A stretch of DNA of 64,000 nt from Macrostomum hystrix (GCA_950097015.1 CATNEN010000003.1:744001-808000); one strand, 5' to 3'; shown: positions 14,901 to 24,085, counted from the first letter of the stretch. A program made the numbers and translations. Notes: a model not told the origin generated them from the sequence alone.

Positions 14901-17900
14901 GCCAATTTGGCGTTAAGCAGCACTTTAACCTGGCTGGCGACGCGATCGTCCAGCAAGGTGACCAGGGTGCCGCCGAGGGTGGCGCAGTATTCCGCAGCCG
15001 AGGAATGGTTGCGCTTCGTTGTGTCATAGTAGTAACAGAAGCCTTCGATGCCGGTGTAGTTTGCAGGACAGTTGGCTGAATGTTCCCATTTTAGGAAGGG
15101 GAGTAAGGATATATTTTAAGTTGCTTCGATTTCACATTGTAGAACTTGCTTTGGATCTGTTATCTCTCATTATCTAAGATACAAAGATCTGGGGGTGAGT
15201 GGCAGAGCGGTTAACACGTTTGCCTCTCGCACGGCGAGGCCACATTCATTAGGGGCGCAGCCGCGAGAGAAGGCTTGGGGGCTTGTCGTGCAATTTACGA
15301 CTTTGAGGGCCAACCTCTAAGGCACAGTGAGAGTGTACACTGCCTGACAATGAGAAAGTCAGGGCAAATGTACACACCTGTTTGTGTGCTCAGGATTCAG
15401 CGAAATGAGCAGAATTGCCTCCTCGCTGACTGCGGGTCTAGTGTCACCAGATGACGTGCCATTGCCCGCAGCCCTCCTGCAATTATAATTATTATTGACT
15501 GACCTTCCATTCCTAATATCGTTTTGATGCAATACTAGACAACTCCTAAAATATATTCTTGATTTTACCAGCAATTTTGATCCCGAATCTCCTAATTATT
15601 CTAAATCCCGTAATGATTCTAAATTTCTGAATAATCGAAAATATCCAATAGTAAAATTGTGATAAAAATGACTTATTTCTTTGAATAAGGATTTGATTAT
15701 ACACCGAATCCCCTAACTATCATTAAATCCTGAATGACTATAAATCTAAAATAAATACATAATTCTCAATAACGCGTAATCACTAAAAACGAAAATCCTT
15801 AATTATCTATAAATCGACACAATCTACAAATGCCCAAATGATCTCTGATCCTCAATTATCTATTCCTAAACTATCCCTAATTTGAAGAATCCCAAAGAGC
15901 ACTCACGCCAGCTGCAGCCCGTGTGTCCGGCCCCTTTGTAGCCATCGCCAATTGAGCCGTGCGGGCAGACGCAAGAGATGCTGCCGTTGGCCAGGTCGCT
16001 GCACACCGAGCTCGCATCGCAATGCAACTCCTTGAGGTAGGAGCAGCCAGACTCGCCGGATGACGCGTTGGCGTAGTTAGGCGCAATGAACGGCACGCTG
16101 CAGGTCTTGCCGTCGCCAACGTAGGGCGACACGCAGGCGCACTGGAAGCCTCCGGGCAGATTGCGGCAGATGGCGTTGGCGCTGCAAGGCGAGCTGGCGC
16201 CGGAGCACTCGTCAATGTCGGAGCAGTTGTAGCCGTTGCCTTGGTAACCGGACTGGCAGCGGCACTGATAGCCGCCCTGGGTGTTGACGCACACGGCATT
16301 GGCGTGACAGGCGTGGCTGCCTCTGCAATGGAACCAGTTTTCATCTTTTTATCCCACGGCAGTCTTAAAGCTCAAACCCGATTAGGAAGAATCGAAAAAG
16401 AAACGAAAAAGAAAGGAATAAAAAACAAGGAAGAAACGTAGAAGACGTTAGAAAGAATCGAAAAAGAAACGAGTAAGAAACGAGGAAGAAACTAATAAGA
16501 AATGAAAAAGAAATAAATAAGAAATTTAGAACACTTTAGGAAGAAAAGAAAAAGAAACGAGGAAGAAAGGAGGAAGAAACAAAAAAGAAAAAAAGAATCG
16601 AATAAGAAACAGAACACGTTGGAAAAAAACAAAAAAGAAACGAGGAAGAAACATAGAACACGTTGGAAAAAAAGGAAACGAGGAACAAACGAGGAAGAAA
16701 CGTAGAAGACGTTGCAAAAAAACAAAAAAAAGAAACGAGCAAGAAACGAATAAGAAACGAGGAAGAAACGAAAAAAATAAAAAGAAACGAGGAAGAAACG
16801 AAAAAAATAATAAGAAACGAGGAAGAAACGAATAAGAAACGAAAAAGAAATAAATAAGAAATTTAGAACACGTTAGGAAGAAAAGAAAAAGAAACGAGGA
16901 AGAAAGGAGGAAGAAACAAATAAGAAAAAAAGAAACGAATAAGAAACAGAACACGTTGGGAAAAAAAGGAAACGAGGAACAAACGAGGAAGAAACGAGGA
17001 AAAACGAAAAAAAATAAAAAGAAACGAGGAAGAAACGAATAAGAAACGAAAAAGAAAAAAAGAAGAAATTTAGAACACGTTGGGAAGAAAAGAAAAAGAA
17101 ACGAGGAAGAAACGAATAAAAGACGAATAAGAAACGATGAAGACACGATAAAGAAACGAATACGTAAATAAGTAAAAAACGACAAAAATATGAAGAAATG
17201 AAGAAGAAATGATAAAGAAACAAAGAAGAAACGTAGAAGACGTTGGGAAGAAACGAAAAAGAATCGAGAAAGACATTGGAAAGAGTCAAGACGATGATTA
17301 AATAATGAAAACACGGACGACAAGAATAGCACTTCTGTGGTTTCTGACGCATTGTTTGGCCCTATCCGCTCAGCCGATAGAAGCTCTCTTACTTGGCGCA
17401 CTCGTCGATATCCTCGCAGCCGGGACCGGCGAAGCCCTGAGCGCAGTCGCAGTAGGCGGCACCGTCGGGCAGTTGTACGCAGCGGCTGTTGTTCCGGCAC
17501 TCGTTGCCAACGGATTCCACCGAGTTGGCGCCGTTGCAGGTGTTCTTCCTGGCGCAGGCGAGCGTGTACCAGACCTGGCCCTTGGACTTGTACGCTCCGC
17601 CGGCCGAGTTGGTAGTCGAGCAACCGCAGTCGTTCGCCCTTACGCAGACGTTGCCGGAGCGTCGATAGCCCGGACGGCACTGGCAGGACGGCAGGCGGAG
17701 TTGGACGCCGCAGAAGGAGCCGCTGCCGATGCCCTGGCGGATGGTGGCGCAGTCGTTCGGCTCGCAGGGCCTGGCGGCCACAACCAGCTGCTCATTGTCC
17801 CGGCAGGTGGAGTTCTCTGGGTTGGTTTTTATTTGAGCACATTGTTTGAGCATGATTGAGGGAATTTTTAAATTTTGAGATTTGGGATTTCAGGTTTTTG

Positions 17901-20900
17901 CAGGGATTTCAGTAGAAGCGCTTAATAAGATAATACAAGGATTTTGGGATATTGGGACTTCGGGAAATTGGTATCTTAGGATTTTGGGATTTCGGGATTT
18001 TGAGATATTGGGATATTGGGATTTTAGGGTGTGAAATGTTAGTATTTAAGATAATGCGATTTTTAATAGCAATCTGGACAATTCATTAAATAAATTAATT
18101 ACAATAAACACAAGGAAAATATACCTGGGCCTATCGAGATTTTAGTTGAAGAGACTTGGAAATTAAGGGACTGAACTTTAGAACTGGGGGACCTTTGGAT
18201 AGTTTAAATACTGCGATTCAGGATATTAGGATTAAAAAAAATGGGATTAGAGCTATTGGGATTATGTATGTTGGTACTGATTATAAATCAGAAAAATATG
18301 TATTATATAAATGATTTGCATAGCCTACTACGAGTAATACAATATTTCTTAGTTTTTTTAATTAAAATTTGCCATAGACAACTCTACCATTGCACAGTCC
18401 CGGAGGGAACTCCTGAGCAGAGTTGAGCAGTCCTCTAGCGCTCAGCACCCTGTAGAATGCAGTAGTCAGCTGGCAGAGCTGCTGATTATCGAACGGTGCG
18501 GACATGTCGCTGTGGCAGGCGTCGTTAAATACGCCGCGCAGTGTGGCATCGGACAGGTAGCTTGAGAAGGCGTAATTAGCGATGATGGCGTTGCAGACTA
18601 CGCTAACTGAGGCCGAGGACAAACTGCTGCTCTCCGCTTGTCTTGGGACCTCTTCGCGTTTGCAGCTAAGATTGCATGGGTGGAGAAAATGCGTACAGCT
18701 AGAGATTTTCTGAGAAGCCTATTATAATATTTCCTTAAGTTTAATGAGATGTCAGTGGAGACAATCAGTTGGAGGTTCAGGAGGAGGCAGTAGTAGAGAC
18801 AATCCCCTGAAGGTTCAGGAGGAGGCGGTGTCGGCAGAGACAATCCGCTGAAGGTTCAGGAGGAGGCGGTGTCGGTAGAGACAATCCCCTGAAGGTTCAG
18901 GAGGAGGCGGTGTCGGTTGAGACAATCCCCTGAAGGTTCAGGAGGAGGCGGTGTCGGTAGAGACAATCCCCTGAAGGTTCAGGAGGAGGCGGTGTCGGTA
19001 GAGACAATCCCCTGAAGGTTCAGGAGGAGGCGGTGTCGGTAGAGACAATCCGCTGAAGGTTCAGGAGGAGGCGGTGTCAGTAGAGACAATCCCCTGAAGG
19101 TTCAGGAGGAGGCGGTGTCGGTAGAGACAATCCCCTGAAGGTTCAGGAGAAGTTAGAGGAGACACTCCGCTGAAAGTCCAGGAGGGAGCGGCAGTAGAGA
19201 CAATCCGCTGAACAGTGCTGCCAAATAAAGATCGGAGTCCAGGCATTCAGCGAAGACACTCACTTGGCGTTGCTCTGGCTGGCGGTCATCCAGGAGGCGT
19301 ACACGGCGGACTTGTCCGCGCTGGGAGAGCTCGCGCCTCTGGCCGTGAAATCGTTGGCCTGATGACCGTCGGCATTGCCGCAGAGGCCGCATGGTTGAAT
19401 GGCGGCAATTCTGGGCACAAACACGGTTGCCAGGTAGCGACGCATATCGTAGGCGACTCGCAGTCCGTAGTCGGTGATGATGACGACGTCGTTCCACATG
19501 TAGTTGATACTGACGGAACTGTTCGCATGGCCAGCCAGGGTGCCTGAGTAGATATGACTGCTCGGCGTGATTGGCATGCCGTTCACCTGGGATGGGATTG
19601 CTCTCAAATTTTATTACTAGTAGAATGTTCTCAAATCGTTCTCAAATTGATCCAAAATCCTTCTCAAGTTGTTCTCAAATTGATCTCAAATCGTTCTCAA
19701 ACTGTTCTTAACTTTTTATCCGATTATTTTCATATTATACTCAGACTATTCTCAGAATGTTCTCTAATTTTTCTCGCATTGTTATCCAATTGTTCTCAGA
19801 CTTTTCGAAGATTGCTGACTCAGACACCGCACGCAGGCACACTCTCACAGCAGGTGTGTACACCTGCCCTGACTTACTCCTGCCTCGAATATTGGGATTG
19901 ATTAGTGACCCAAACCTACCGTAACTCCGTTCTCGCTGTGAGCCAGAATGGTCAGGTCGTAGACTTTAACAAGAAGGCCAACCACAAAGATCTTAGCGCC
20001 TCCCACCAGGTCCTGTCTAGATTCAACACTGAACAAGTACTTCCCGCCGGCGGCTGTGGAGTTGCAGTTCTCAGCCAGCTGGAAGTCGCACCTGGAACCG
20101 CCAAACTGGTGAGCTCCGTCGAAGGTGACAACGTGGGCGCCGCCGAACGCGCTGCAGACGGCGCCGGAGCGGCATTGAAAGCCGTCGCCAGAGAAGCCGG
20201 GTTTGCACTGGCAGACGTAGCTGCCGGGGGTGTTCAGACATTCGGCGTTCGGGTCGCAGTTGTGCAACTTCAGGGCGCACTCGTCAATGTCTGGATGGGA
20301 ATTATTCATGAGATTGAGCTTTTTAGCTTATAAAAATAATAATGATTGCAGGAGGGCTGTGGGTAATGGCACATCATTTGGTGACACTGAGCACACACGC
20401 ACACAGATACCGTACAAACACAGGCACACGCTAACACAGGTGTGTACATCTGCCCTGACTTTCTCGTCGACAAGCACCAAGCCTTCTCGTGCAAATAAAT
20501 TTGGCCTCGCCGCGGAATCGAGCTTAGGGACGTTGGTGCGAGAGGCAAACGCATTAACCGCTGTGCCAACCAGCCCCTTATTTTTTAGGTTAGATAGACT
20601 GCCAACCTGGGGTTGAAGCAGAAAAGTTAAAAGATGTAGTCGACAAGTAAAGCCGATTGATTAATTGACTAATTGACTTATTGACCGATTGATTGATTAA
20701 CTGATTGAATGATTGATACATTAGTTGATTAATTAATTGATTGATTGTTTTCTTATTATTAATCGATCGATTCATTTGTTGATCTATTGATCTATTGATC
20801 GCTTAAAATCTTGGTATATTTATGATTTTTTAGATTTATTAGCGGATATATTAGTCTTTGAAACATTCAATTAGAATTAACTAGTTTCTCAACTGTAAGA

Positions 20901-22828
20901 TGAACTGATAGATAGAGGGACTTGAAGGTCAGGGGTTCGATTCCTGACGCCACTGGAACAATTTGTGTCCGCTTAACTCTGGATTGCTTCAGTTCTCCCA
21001 GCTGTTAAATGTGTACCAGCATCAGCTGGGATAATTGAAGGTGGGTGTGGCGTCTACCCAGTCCATGGACTGAACAGCCGTACGCAGCCTTCAGATGCGC
21101 CGCGCAATAGCTGCGGCTGTGCTGTTGACTGCACATGGCTGACCCAATTGGGGCAGTTGTAATTAATTATTATTTCAGCTGTCTCACCAGCTGGGCACAG
21201 GTAGGACACCTCGTAGTCGTTGCATCCGGCCGCGCTATTCTGCGACTTGTCGCACACAATGCCCTCACGAGAGCAGGGCGTGGAGAAGTTTTGCCCGGTG
21301 GCCGAGGCCGATACGGCCGTACCGGCGACACGACACTTCCAGTCTAGCGGGCTGTTGCAGATATCGCCGCACACCTTTAAATCATTAGATCGTTACTTCT
21401 CACTTGAAAACTCGCACTGCTAAGCTTTGAGATTTATTCGTTACCTAGAGACGTTACTCGCTACTTTGGATTTGTAACTTTAGCTGCTTGTTTATCGTCA
21501 ATCATTGCTTTAAATTAAAACTATTTAGTTCATTGAAACGAATAATTGCTTATATATTAGATTTAAAGAACATAAATATTACACATGTTGATGTTAAATT
21601 TATCGTTAATTTCATCTTTGTTAGTAAGCTAAATTATTAATCGATGCTTTAAATATTGAATCGCAACGTTAGGATAACTATTGTTCTATAAAGTTAACTA
21701 TTGCTAATAATGAACGAAAGCGTTACTTTTAATACATAGTCATTACTTTATATAGTATATCGCTGGTTTAGAAACAATTTCGTTACATTTAAATACAATA
21801 TCGGTACTCTTAAGAAATCGTTACTTTTAACAAACAAATCGTTACTACTCGTCGTTCAGTGCTGAAATCAATGCTGGACTGTTCTAATTTCGTTCAAATT
21901 TAGAAATTCAATAAAATTATTTGTTAAACAATTAGTTAGAAATGACTTACCACGCGTGCAAAGTTGATGTTCTCATTGTCGCCGTCCGATGGATTGCGAT
22001 CCGAATTGCAGTAGGCAGTCCACCGAGTTGTCGGGGCAACCAGATTTAGGGCACCTGCAATTTTAGATTGGAATATTAAAAGTAACTTTAATGAAGATAA
22101 TAAACATCTGACAGACAAAGACTACAATATTGTGATTCTAGTTTATGTGGCTAAAATGGGAGAATTTTCCCCAGCGATTGCGAGGCGATTAACACGGGCG
22201 CGTTGAGTCCAACTCGATATCTGAAAAGATGAAACGTTATTTTTATATTCGTTAATTAACGACGGTACGGTAAATCGTTAGTTTATTTTACAGAGTCCGA
22301 TACAAAAATAACAAAATCTGGTCAGTTTATATTAAATCCCAAACTGATGTGGAGGTTGGGGTGGGTGCAGTCATTCCACCTAACTGATCCCACTCACCAC
22401 TGACTTCAAGAGAATAATTTTTTGCACCGATCAGCAACTATGGCTAGAATCTAGAATGATCGGCCCCCACTACTTAGCAGCACGTGTTGCCTATATTTAA
22501 TCCCAAGAATTTCAACTGATTCAGCACAAAATCAGAAATGGACCAGTCCTAGCGGAGGCACCTGTTGCACACTGGCCAAAATCCGTCCGAATTCAATAAT
22601 TGATTTTTTACTCCTAAAGAAACTTACCCAAAGATAAGCCGCTTTTGCGTCTATAATAATGTCGCTTCTTAGATAGAAGCTTTGGCTAAACGGCACACAT
22701 TTCTGCCACTCCCACAATGTCCCTAATTGGGAAGGCGGGTTCAAGTTTAGTTTTCTTGGTGACAGCTTGGAGACAAAACCGTTTCTGGGCTCCACAAGAC
22801 TGCCCAGAACGATCGGCAGGTTTTTCTT
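1..22828 (-). CDS. Giant multidomain secreted mucin/adhesive-like protein (partial, 32 exons)
   Basis: One minus-strand gene reconstructed from exons whose GT-AG borders and phases all agree: 22628-22828, 22398-22437, 21951-22054, 21188-21374, 19920-20290, 19264-19586, 18388-18665, 17393-17816, 15907-16322, 14493-15075, 13314-13555, 12435-12827, 11860-11970, 11469-11591, 10816-11332, 10640-10739, 9850-10341, 8718-9162, 7979-8503, 7418-7591, 6588-6829, 6262-6496, 5291-5809, 4815-5026, 3587-4039, 3023-3453, 2119-2941, 1918-2043, 1301-1811, 488-702, 220-400 and 1-109 (continuing off the edge). About 3,370 residues are encoded, very rich in cysteine. The domain order is CysD, EGF, VWD-C8-TIL, EGF, three CTLDs, EGFs, seven Caspr-type fibrinogen-like modules, EGFs, VWD-C8-TIL, EGFs. 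VWD-C8-TIL assemblies with CGLCG motifs are typical of gel-forming mucins, VWF-like proteins and marine bioadhesive proteins, so an extracellular polymer secreted by gland cells is inferred. No signal peptide, transmembrane segment or terminus was seen. The first two exons are the least certain. Confidence 0.88.
946..1195 (+). mobile_element. SINE family B in an intron of the giant gene
   Basis: GTGTCGGACAGACGACTTGA, GGGGGTTCGATTCTTGTCTC, then the family body with CAGTCCATGGACTGAACAGC and GCCCGATTGGGGCAGG. Confidence 0.8.
2740..7591 (-). CDS. Fibrinogen-like (Caspr/neurexin IV type) modules 4-7 of the giant protein
   Basis: Exons 7418-7591, 6588-6829 and 6262-6496 form module 4 ([37 protein letters not shown]). 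Exons 6262-6496 and 5291-5809 form module 5 ([46 protein letters not shown]). Exons 4815-5026 and 3587-4039 form module 6 ([43 protein letters not shown]). Exons 3023-3453 and the start of 2119-2941 form module 7 ([34 protein letters not shown]). Modules 4 and 6 have lost parts of the consensus, for instance the canonical I-x-Y-x-C segment of module 6. The acceptor of exon 3587-4039 was chosen at 4039 because only that site keeps phase 0 with the upstream exon. Function is inferred as adhesive or structural. Confidence 0.75.
4229..4690. repeat. 22-23 bp minisatellite with a 68 bp higher-order unit
   Basis: Three diverged monomers, GTGACGTCTTCTGGAGTGTT-CTT, GTGACGTCGAACGGGATACT-TTT and GTGACATCTTCCGGGTGTTT-TA, repeat as a 68 bp block between about 4275 and 4500; flanks are degenerate. 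A relative lies at 7686. Confidence 0.9.
5895..6195 (-). mobile_element. SINE family A, diverged, in an intron of the giant gene
   Basis: Reverse-strand match: GAGGCTGTGGGCACTGACGC, then CCATTCTGCCCATTACGCTG and CTCGCCGCGGATTCAAAGCT. Strongly diverged, so an old copy. Confidence 0.65.
6840..7141. repeat. 22 bp minisatellite, about 13 copies
   Basis: Unit AGAAGAACACTGAAGGACTG-AA with CACTG/CGCTG variants, in the intron 6830-7417. Confidence 0.93.
7686..7815. repeat. Short array related to the 4.2 kb minisatellite
   Basis: Five or six monomers of the GTGACGTCTTCTGGAGTGTT type (CTAGTGACGTCTTCTCGAGT and so on), degenerate, in the intron 7592-7978. Confidence 0.85.
7856..7915 (+). mobile_element. 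SINE family B fragment
   Basis: CCAGTCCAGGAACTGAACCT followed by TCGGATGCGCC matches the 3' body of family B; short. Confidence 0.45.
7979..11120 (-). CDS. Fibrinogen-like (Caspr/neurexin IV type) modules 1-3 of the giant protein
   Basis: Exons 10816-11332, 10640-10739, 9850-10341, 8718-9162 and 7979-8503 encode three successive modules of about 200-230 residues. Each has a DPD(G/Q/L) box followed by PF-x-x-C (for example [20 protein letters not shown]), a GVTI strand, a central I-x-Y-x-C-x-x-SPL segment ([24 protein letters not shown]), and a terminal block CxC-x(n)-CNCD with W/Y-x-x-D-x-G and K/R-D-x-LP-hydrophobic ([28 protein letters not shown]). These features match the fibrinogen-like domain of contactin-associated proteins, where they sit in an adhesive ectodomain. 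Exon borders cut through the modules at repeated places, suggesting tandem duplication followed by divergence. Confidence 0.78.
9412..9731 (-). mobile_element. SINE family A, full length, reverse orientation
   Basis: In the intron 9163-9849. On the plus strand it starts GCAGGAGGGATGTGGGGCAA and ends in CATGTTAACCGCTCTGTCAC, the reverse of the tRNA-like A box. Body motifs match the other copies. Confidence 0.85.
10373..10620. repeat. 8 bp microsatellite-like array (GATTGGTA)n
   Basis: Eight near-perfect GATTGGTA units to about 10446, then degenerate AATGGTAGAATG-type units, in the intron 10342-10639. Confidence 0.88.
10816..11970 (-). CDS. Giant protein segment: four EGF-like domains and start of fibrinogen-like module 1
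   Basis: Exon 11860-11970 encodes a short EGF ([18 protein letters not shown]). Exon 11469-11591 encodes a calcium-binding EGF ([17 protein letters not shown]). Exon 10816-11332 encodes two more, the second a cbEGF ([18 protein letters not shown]), then runs into the first Caspr-type fibrinogen-like module ([19 protein letters not shown]). These EGF exons are phase 1 at their borders, the symmetric phase classically associated with exon shuffling of EGF modules. Confidence 0.88.
12040..12415. repeat. 19-20 bp minisatellite (AATCCCACACCCTACCCTG)
   Basis: Degenerate on the left and regular from about 12160. It runs to within about 20 bp of the donor of exon 12435-12827. Confidence 0.9.
12435..15075 (-). 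CDS. Giant protein segment: three C-type lectin-like domains
   Basis: Exon 14493-15075 holds one complete C-type lectin-like domain ([20 protein letters not shown] through LTTVCKVPG) and the first half of a second ([16 protein letters not shown]). Exon 13314-13555 finishes the second ([21 protein letters not shown]). Exon 12435-12827 encodes a third ([28 protein letters not shown]). The canonical WIGL signature is clear only in the second. EPN/QPD and WND calcium-sugar ligands are not obvious in any, so carbohydrate binding is possible but not shown. CTLDs are common in flatworm, echinoderm and cnidarian adhesive secretions, where they are thought to bind surface glycans. Confidence 0.88.
13096..13306 (+). 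mobile_element. SINE family B, nearly complete, abutting a splice donor
   Basis: GGGGCTGTAGCCTGGTGGTT, AGAGCGTCGGACTCATGACT and GGGGGTTCGATTCCCC give the tRNA-like head; the body ends CAGTCCATGGACTGAACAGC-TGTACGAAGG. The exon donor of the giant gene is at 13313. Confidence 0.85.
13793..14165. repeat. 30 bp minisatellite, about 12 copies
   Basis: Unit ATCCTGAGATCCCAAATCCC-AATATCTTAA in exact register, inside a wider degenerate AAATCCC-rich tract (13620-14480). Open on both strands because of the 30 bp period. Confidence 0.95.
14307..14372. repeat. 15 bp array (CCAATATGCCAAATC)n
   Basis: Four near-perfect units derived from the neighbouring AAATCCC-rich tract. Confidence 0.85.
15190..15500 (+). 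mobile_element. SINE family A, full length
   Basis: GGGGGTGAGTGGCAGAGCGG (A box), GGCGAGGCCACATTCATTAG, GTCAGGGCAAATGTACACAC and TCTAGTGTCACCAGATGACG, with an ATTATAATTATTATT tail. It lies in the intron 15076-15906. The B box region is shortened. Confidence 0.88.
15907..16322 (-). CDS. Giant protein segment: tandem EGF-like domains
   Basis: A single 416 nt exon encodes about 139 residues with three EGF-like units. The first continues the DIDEC start from the previous exon ([18 protein letters not shown]). The second is a calcium-binding type ([18 protein letters not shown]). The third, after an [11 protein letters not shown] linker, is more divergent ([17 protein letters not shown]). Asparagine hydroxylation and calcium ligands are of the standard cbEGF form in the first two. 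The exon lies between a purine-tract intron (16323-17392) and an intron holding a SINE. Confidence 0.88.
16380..17290. repeat. Purine-only tract of about 900 bp (GAAACGAGGAA-rich)
   Basis: The plus strand is almost entirely A and G with scattered C and T, built of GAAACGAGGAAGAAACGAAT-like units; duplicated blocks include CGTTGGAAAAAAA. It fills most of the intron 16323-17392, so the transcript is a long pyrimidine tract. Confidence 0.9.
17393..20290 (-). CDS. Giant protein segment: calcium-type EGF, first VWD, C8, TIL, EGF
   Basis: Exon 19920-20290 begins with [18 protein letters not shown], a calcium-binding EGF, then enters a von Willebrand type D domain ([11 protein letters not shown]). 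The usual GDPH autoproteolysis motif of some mucins is absent here. Exon 19264-19586 holds the rest of VWD, including CGLCGNADG, the vicinal-cysteine motif linked to disulfide multimerisation in VWF and mucins. Exon 18388-18665 encodes a C8 domain. An in-frame stop follows at 18362, but a GTAGAG donor ends the exon before it and the phase joins to 17393-17816. That last exon carries a TIL-like cysteine-rich domain and an EGF ending in DIDECA. The phases (0, 2, 1, 2) match throughout, which supports one transcript. Confidence 0.88.
18745..19215. repeat. 41 bp minisatellite, about 10 copies
   Basis: Unit GAGACAATCCCCTGAAGGTT + CAGGAGGAGGCGGTGTCGGT + A, with CCCCTG/CCGCTG alternatives, filling the intron 18666-19263. 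Confidence 0.94.
19607..19800. repeat. Degenerate TTCTCAAATTG array
   Basis: Irregular 11-22 bp units with TTCTCAAATTGTTCTC, in the intron 19587-19919. Confidence 0.75.
19810..19880 (-). mobile_element. SINE family A fragment
   Basis: CACACTCTCACAGCAGGTGT followed by GTACACCTGCCCTGACTTA matches the body of family A in reverse orientation. Confidence 0.6.
20343..20578 (-). mobile_element. SINE family A, reverse orientation
   Basis: GCAGGAGGGCTGTGGGTAAT, ATCATTTGGTGACACTGAGC and GCATTAACCGCTGTGCCAAC mark tail to head on the plus strand; internally shortened relative to the full-length copies. Confidence 0.82.
20640..20800. repeat. TTGATTGATT/ATTGATC degenerate tract
   Basis: Simple repeats based on TTGA and ATTGATCT within the intron 20291-21187. 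Confidence 0.8.
20900..21170 (+). mobile_element. SINE family B
   Basis: AGGGACTTGAAGGTCAGGGG and TTCGATTCCTGACGCCAC (B box), then AGCTGTTAAATGTGTACCAG and CAGTCCATGGACTGAACAGC. It ends about 20 bp from the donor of exon 21188-21374. The head is eroded. Confidence 0.8.
21188..22828 (-). CDS. N-terminal part of the giant protein: unclassified segment plus CysD (mucin WxxW) domain
   Basis: Exons 21951-22054 and 21188-21374 together encode a CysD domain of about 90 residues. The marks are a W-T-x-Y start, a GDNEN segment, C-x3-P-x2-W-x-[11 protein letters not shown], and the closing C-x-DYEVSYLC that defines the family (human MUC2 and MUC5 CysD end in C-x-NYEVRVLC). In gel-forming mucins CysD domains mediate non-covalent cross-linking. 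Two further exons upstream, 22398-22437 (40 nt) and 22628-22828 (201 nt), have good donors (GTGAG, GTAAG) and keep the phase, giving a beta-rich stretch with [19 protein letters not shown] do not recognise that part. No initiator methionine or signal peptide was found between 22828 and the TAL gene, so the true 5' end is open. Confidence 0.75.
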
Positions 22829-23094
22829 CTACAAGTCATTGTTTCTTTCTTCTTTTTATTCATGGTCTAAGAAGAAAAGTTTGAAAGAATGATTTTTGTC
22901 CCTCCTTGTTACTCTATTACCTACGGATAAGCGGCTCCTAATCCTGATTGCCTTGCATAAATGATTTCTATTTAGCTAGACAATAGCCATAGCTCATACG
23001 TCATTATTCCATCGACTCTTTAAACCAGAAAGATTTTTGCGTGTCCTTGTAGAGTACTTTTAGTGCCGAACTTGCTAAAGTACTGATTATCAGT
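22829..23094. other. Unassigned sequence upstream of the last recognised exon of the giant gene
   Basis: No exon with a usable frame and donor was found. Part of an intron or the 5' flank. Confidence 0.35.
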
Positions 23095-24085
23095 TAGACT
23101 AGGATGTCTCTCGTTAGACTAGGGTGTCTCTTGTTAGACTAGGGTGTCTCTTGTTAGACTAGGGTGTCTCTTGTTAAACTAGCATGTCTCTTGTTAGACT
23201 GGGATGTCTCCTGTTAGACTGGGATGTCTCCTGTTAGACAGAAGTGTCGCCTGTTAGACTAGGTTGTCTCTTGTTAGACTAGGGTGTCTCTTGTTAGACT
23301 GGGATGTCTCCTGTTAGACAGAAGTGTCGCCTGTTAGACTAGGTTGTCTCTTGTTAGACTAGGGTGTCTCTTGTTAGACTAGTTTATCTCTTGTTAGACT
23401 AGGGTGTCTCTTGTTAGACTAGGGTGTCTCTTGTTAGACTAGGGTGTCTCTTGTTACACTAGGGTGTCTCTTGTTAAACTAGGGTGTCTCCTGTTAGACA
23501 GAAGTGTCGCCTGTTAGACTAGGTTGTCTCTTGTTAGACTAGGGTGTCTCTTGTTAGACTAGGGTGTCTCTTGTTAGACTAGGGTGTCTCTTGTTAGAGT
23601 AGGGTGTCTCTTGTTAGACTAGGGTGTCTCTTGTTACACTAGGGTGTCTCTTGTTAAACTAGGGTGTCTCCTGTTAGACAGAAGTGTCGCCTGTTAGACT
23701 AGGGTGTCTCTTGTTAGACTAGGGTGTCTCTTGTTAGACTAGGGTGTCTCTTGTTAGACTAGGGTGTCTCTTGTTAGACTAGGGTGTCTCTTGTTAGAGT
23801 AGGGTGTCTCTTGTTAGACTAGGGTGTCTCTTGTTACACTAGGGTGTCTCTTGTTAAACTAGGGTGTCTCCTGTTAGACAGAAGTGTCGCCTGTTAGACT
23901 AGGGTGTCTCTTGTTAGACTAGGGTGTCTCTTGTTAGACTAGGGTGTCTCTTGTTAGACTAGGGTGTCTCTTGTTAGACTAGGGTGTCTCTTGTTAGACT
24001 AGGGTGTCTCTTGTTAGACTAGAGTGTCTCTTGTTAGACTGGGATGTCTCCTGTTAGACAGAAGTGTCTCCTGTTAGACTAGTTA
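23095..24085. repeat. 20 bp minisatellite, about 49 copies
   Basis: Unit TTAGACTAGGGTGTCTCTTG with ordered variants (ACAGAAGTGTCGCC, GGGATGTCTCC, TTACACT). The variant order repeats in blocks of about 180-240 bp, showing segmental duplication of the array. Confidence 0.95.

Noticed and set aside
18362-18388. End of the giant protein at an in-frame TAA inside the C8 domain
   Set aside because: A GTAGAG donor precedes the stop and restores phase to the TIL exon at 17816.
23095-24085. Possible CRISPR array (regular 20 bp repeats)
   Set aside because: Direct tandem repeats without unique spacers, in a eukaryotic genome; a minisatellite.
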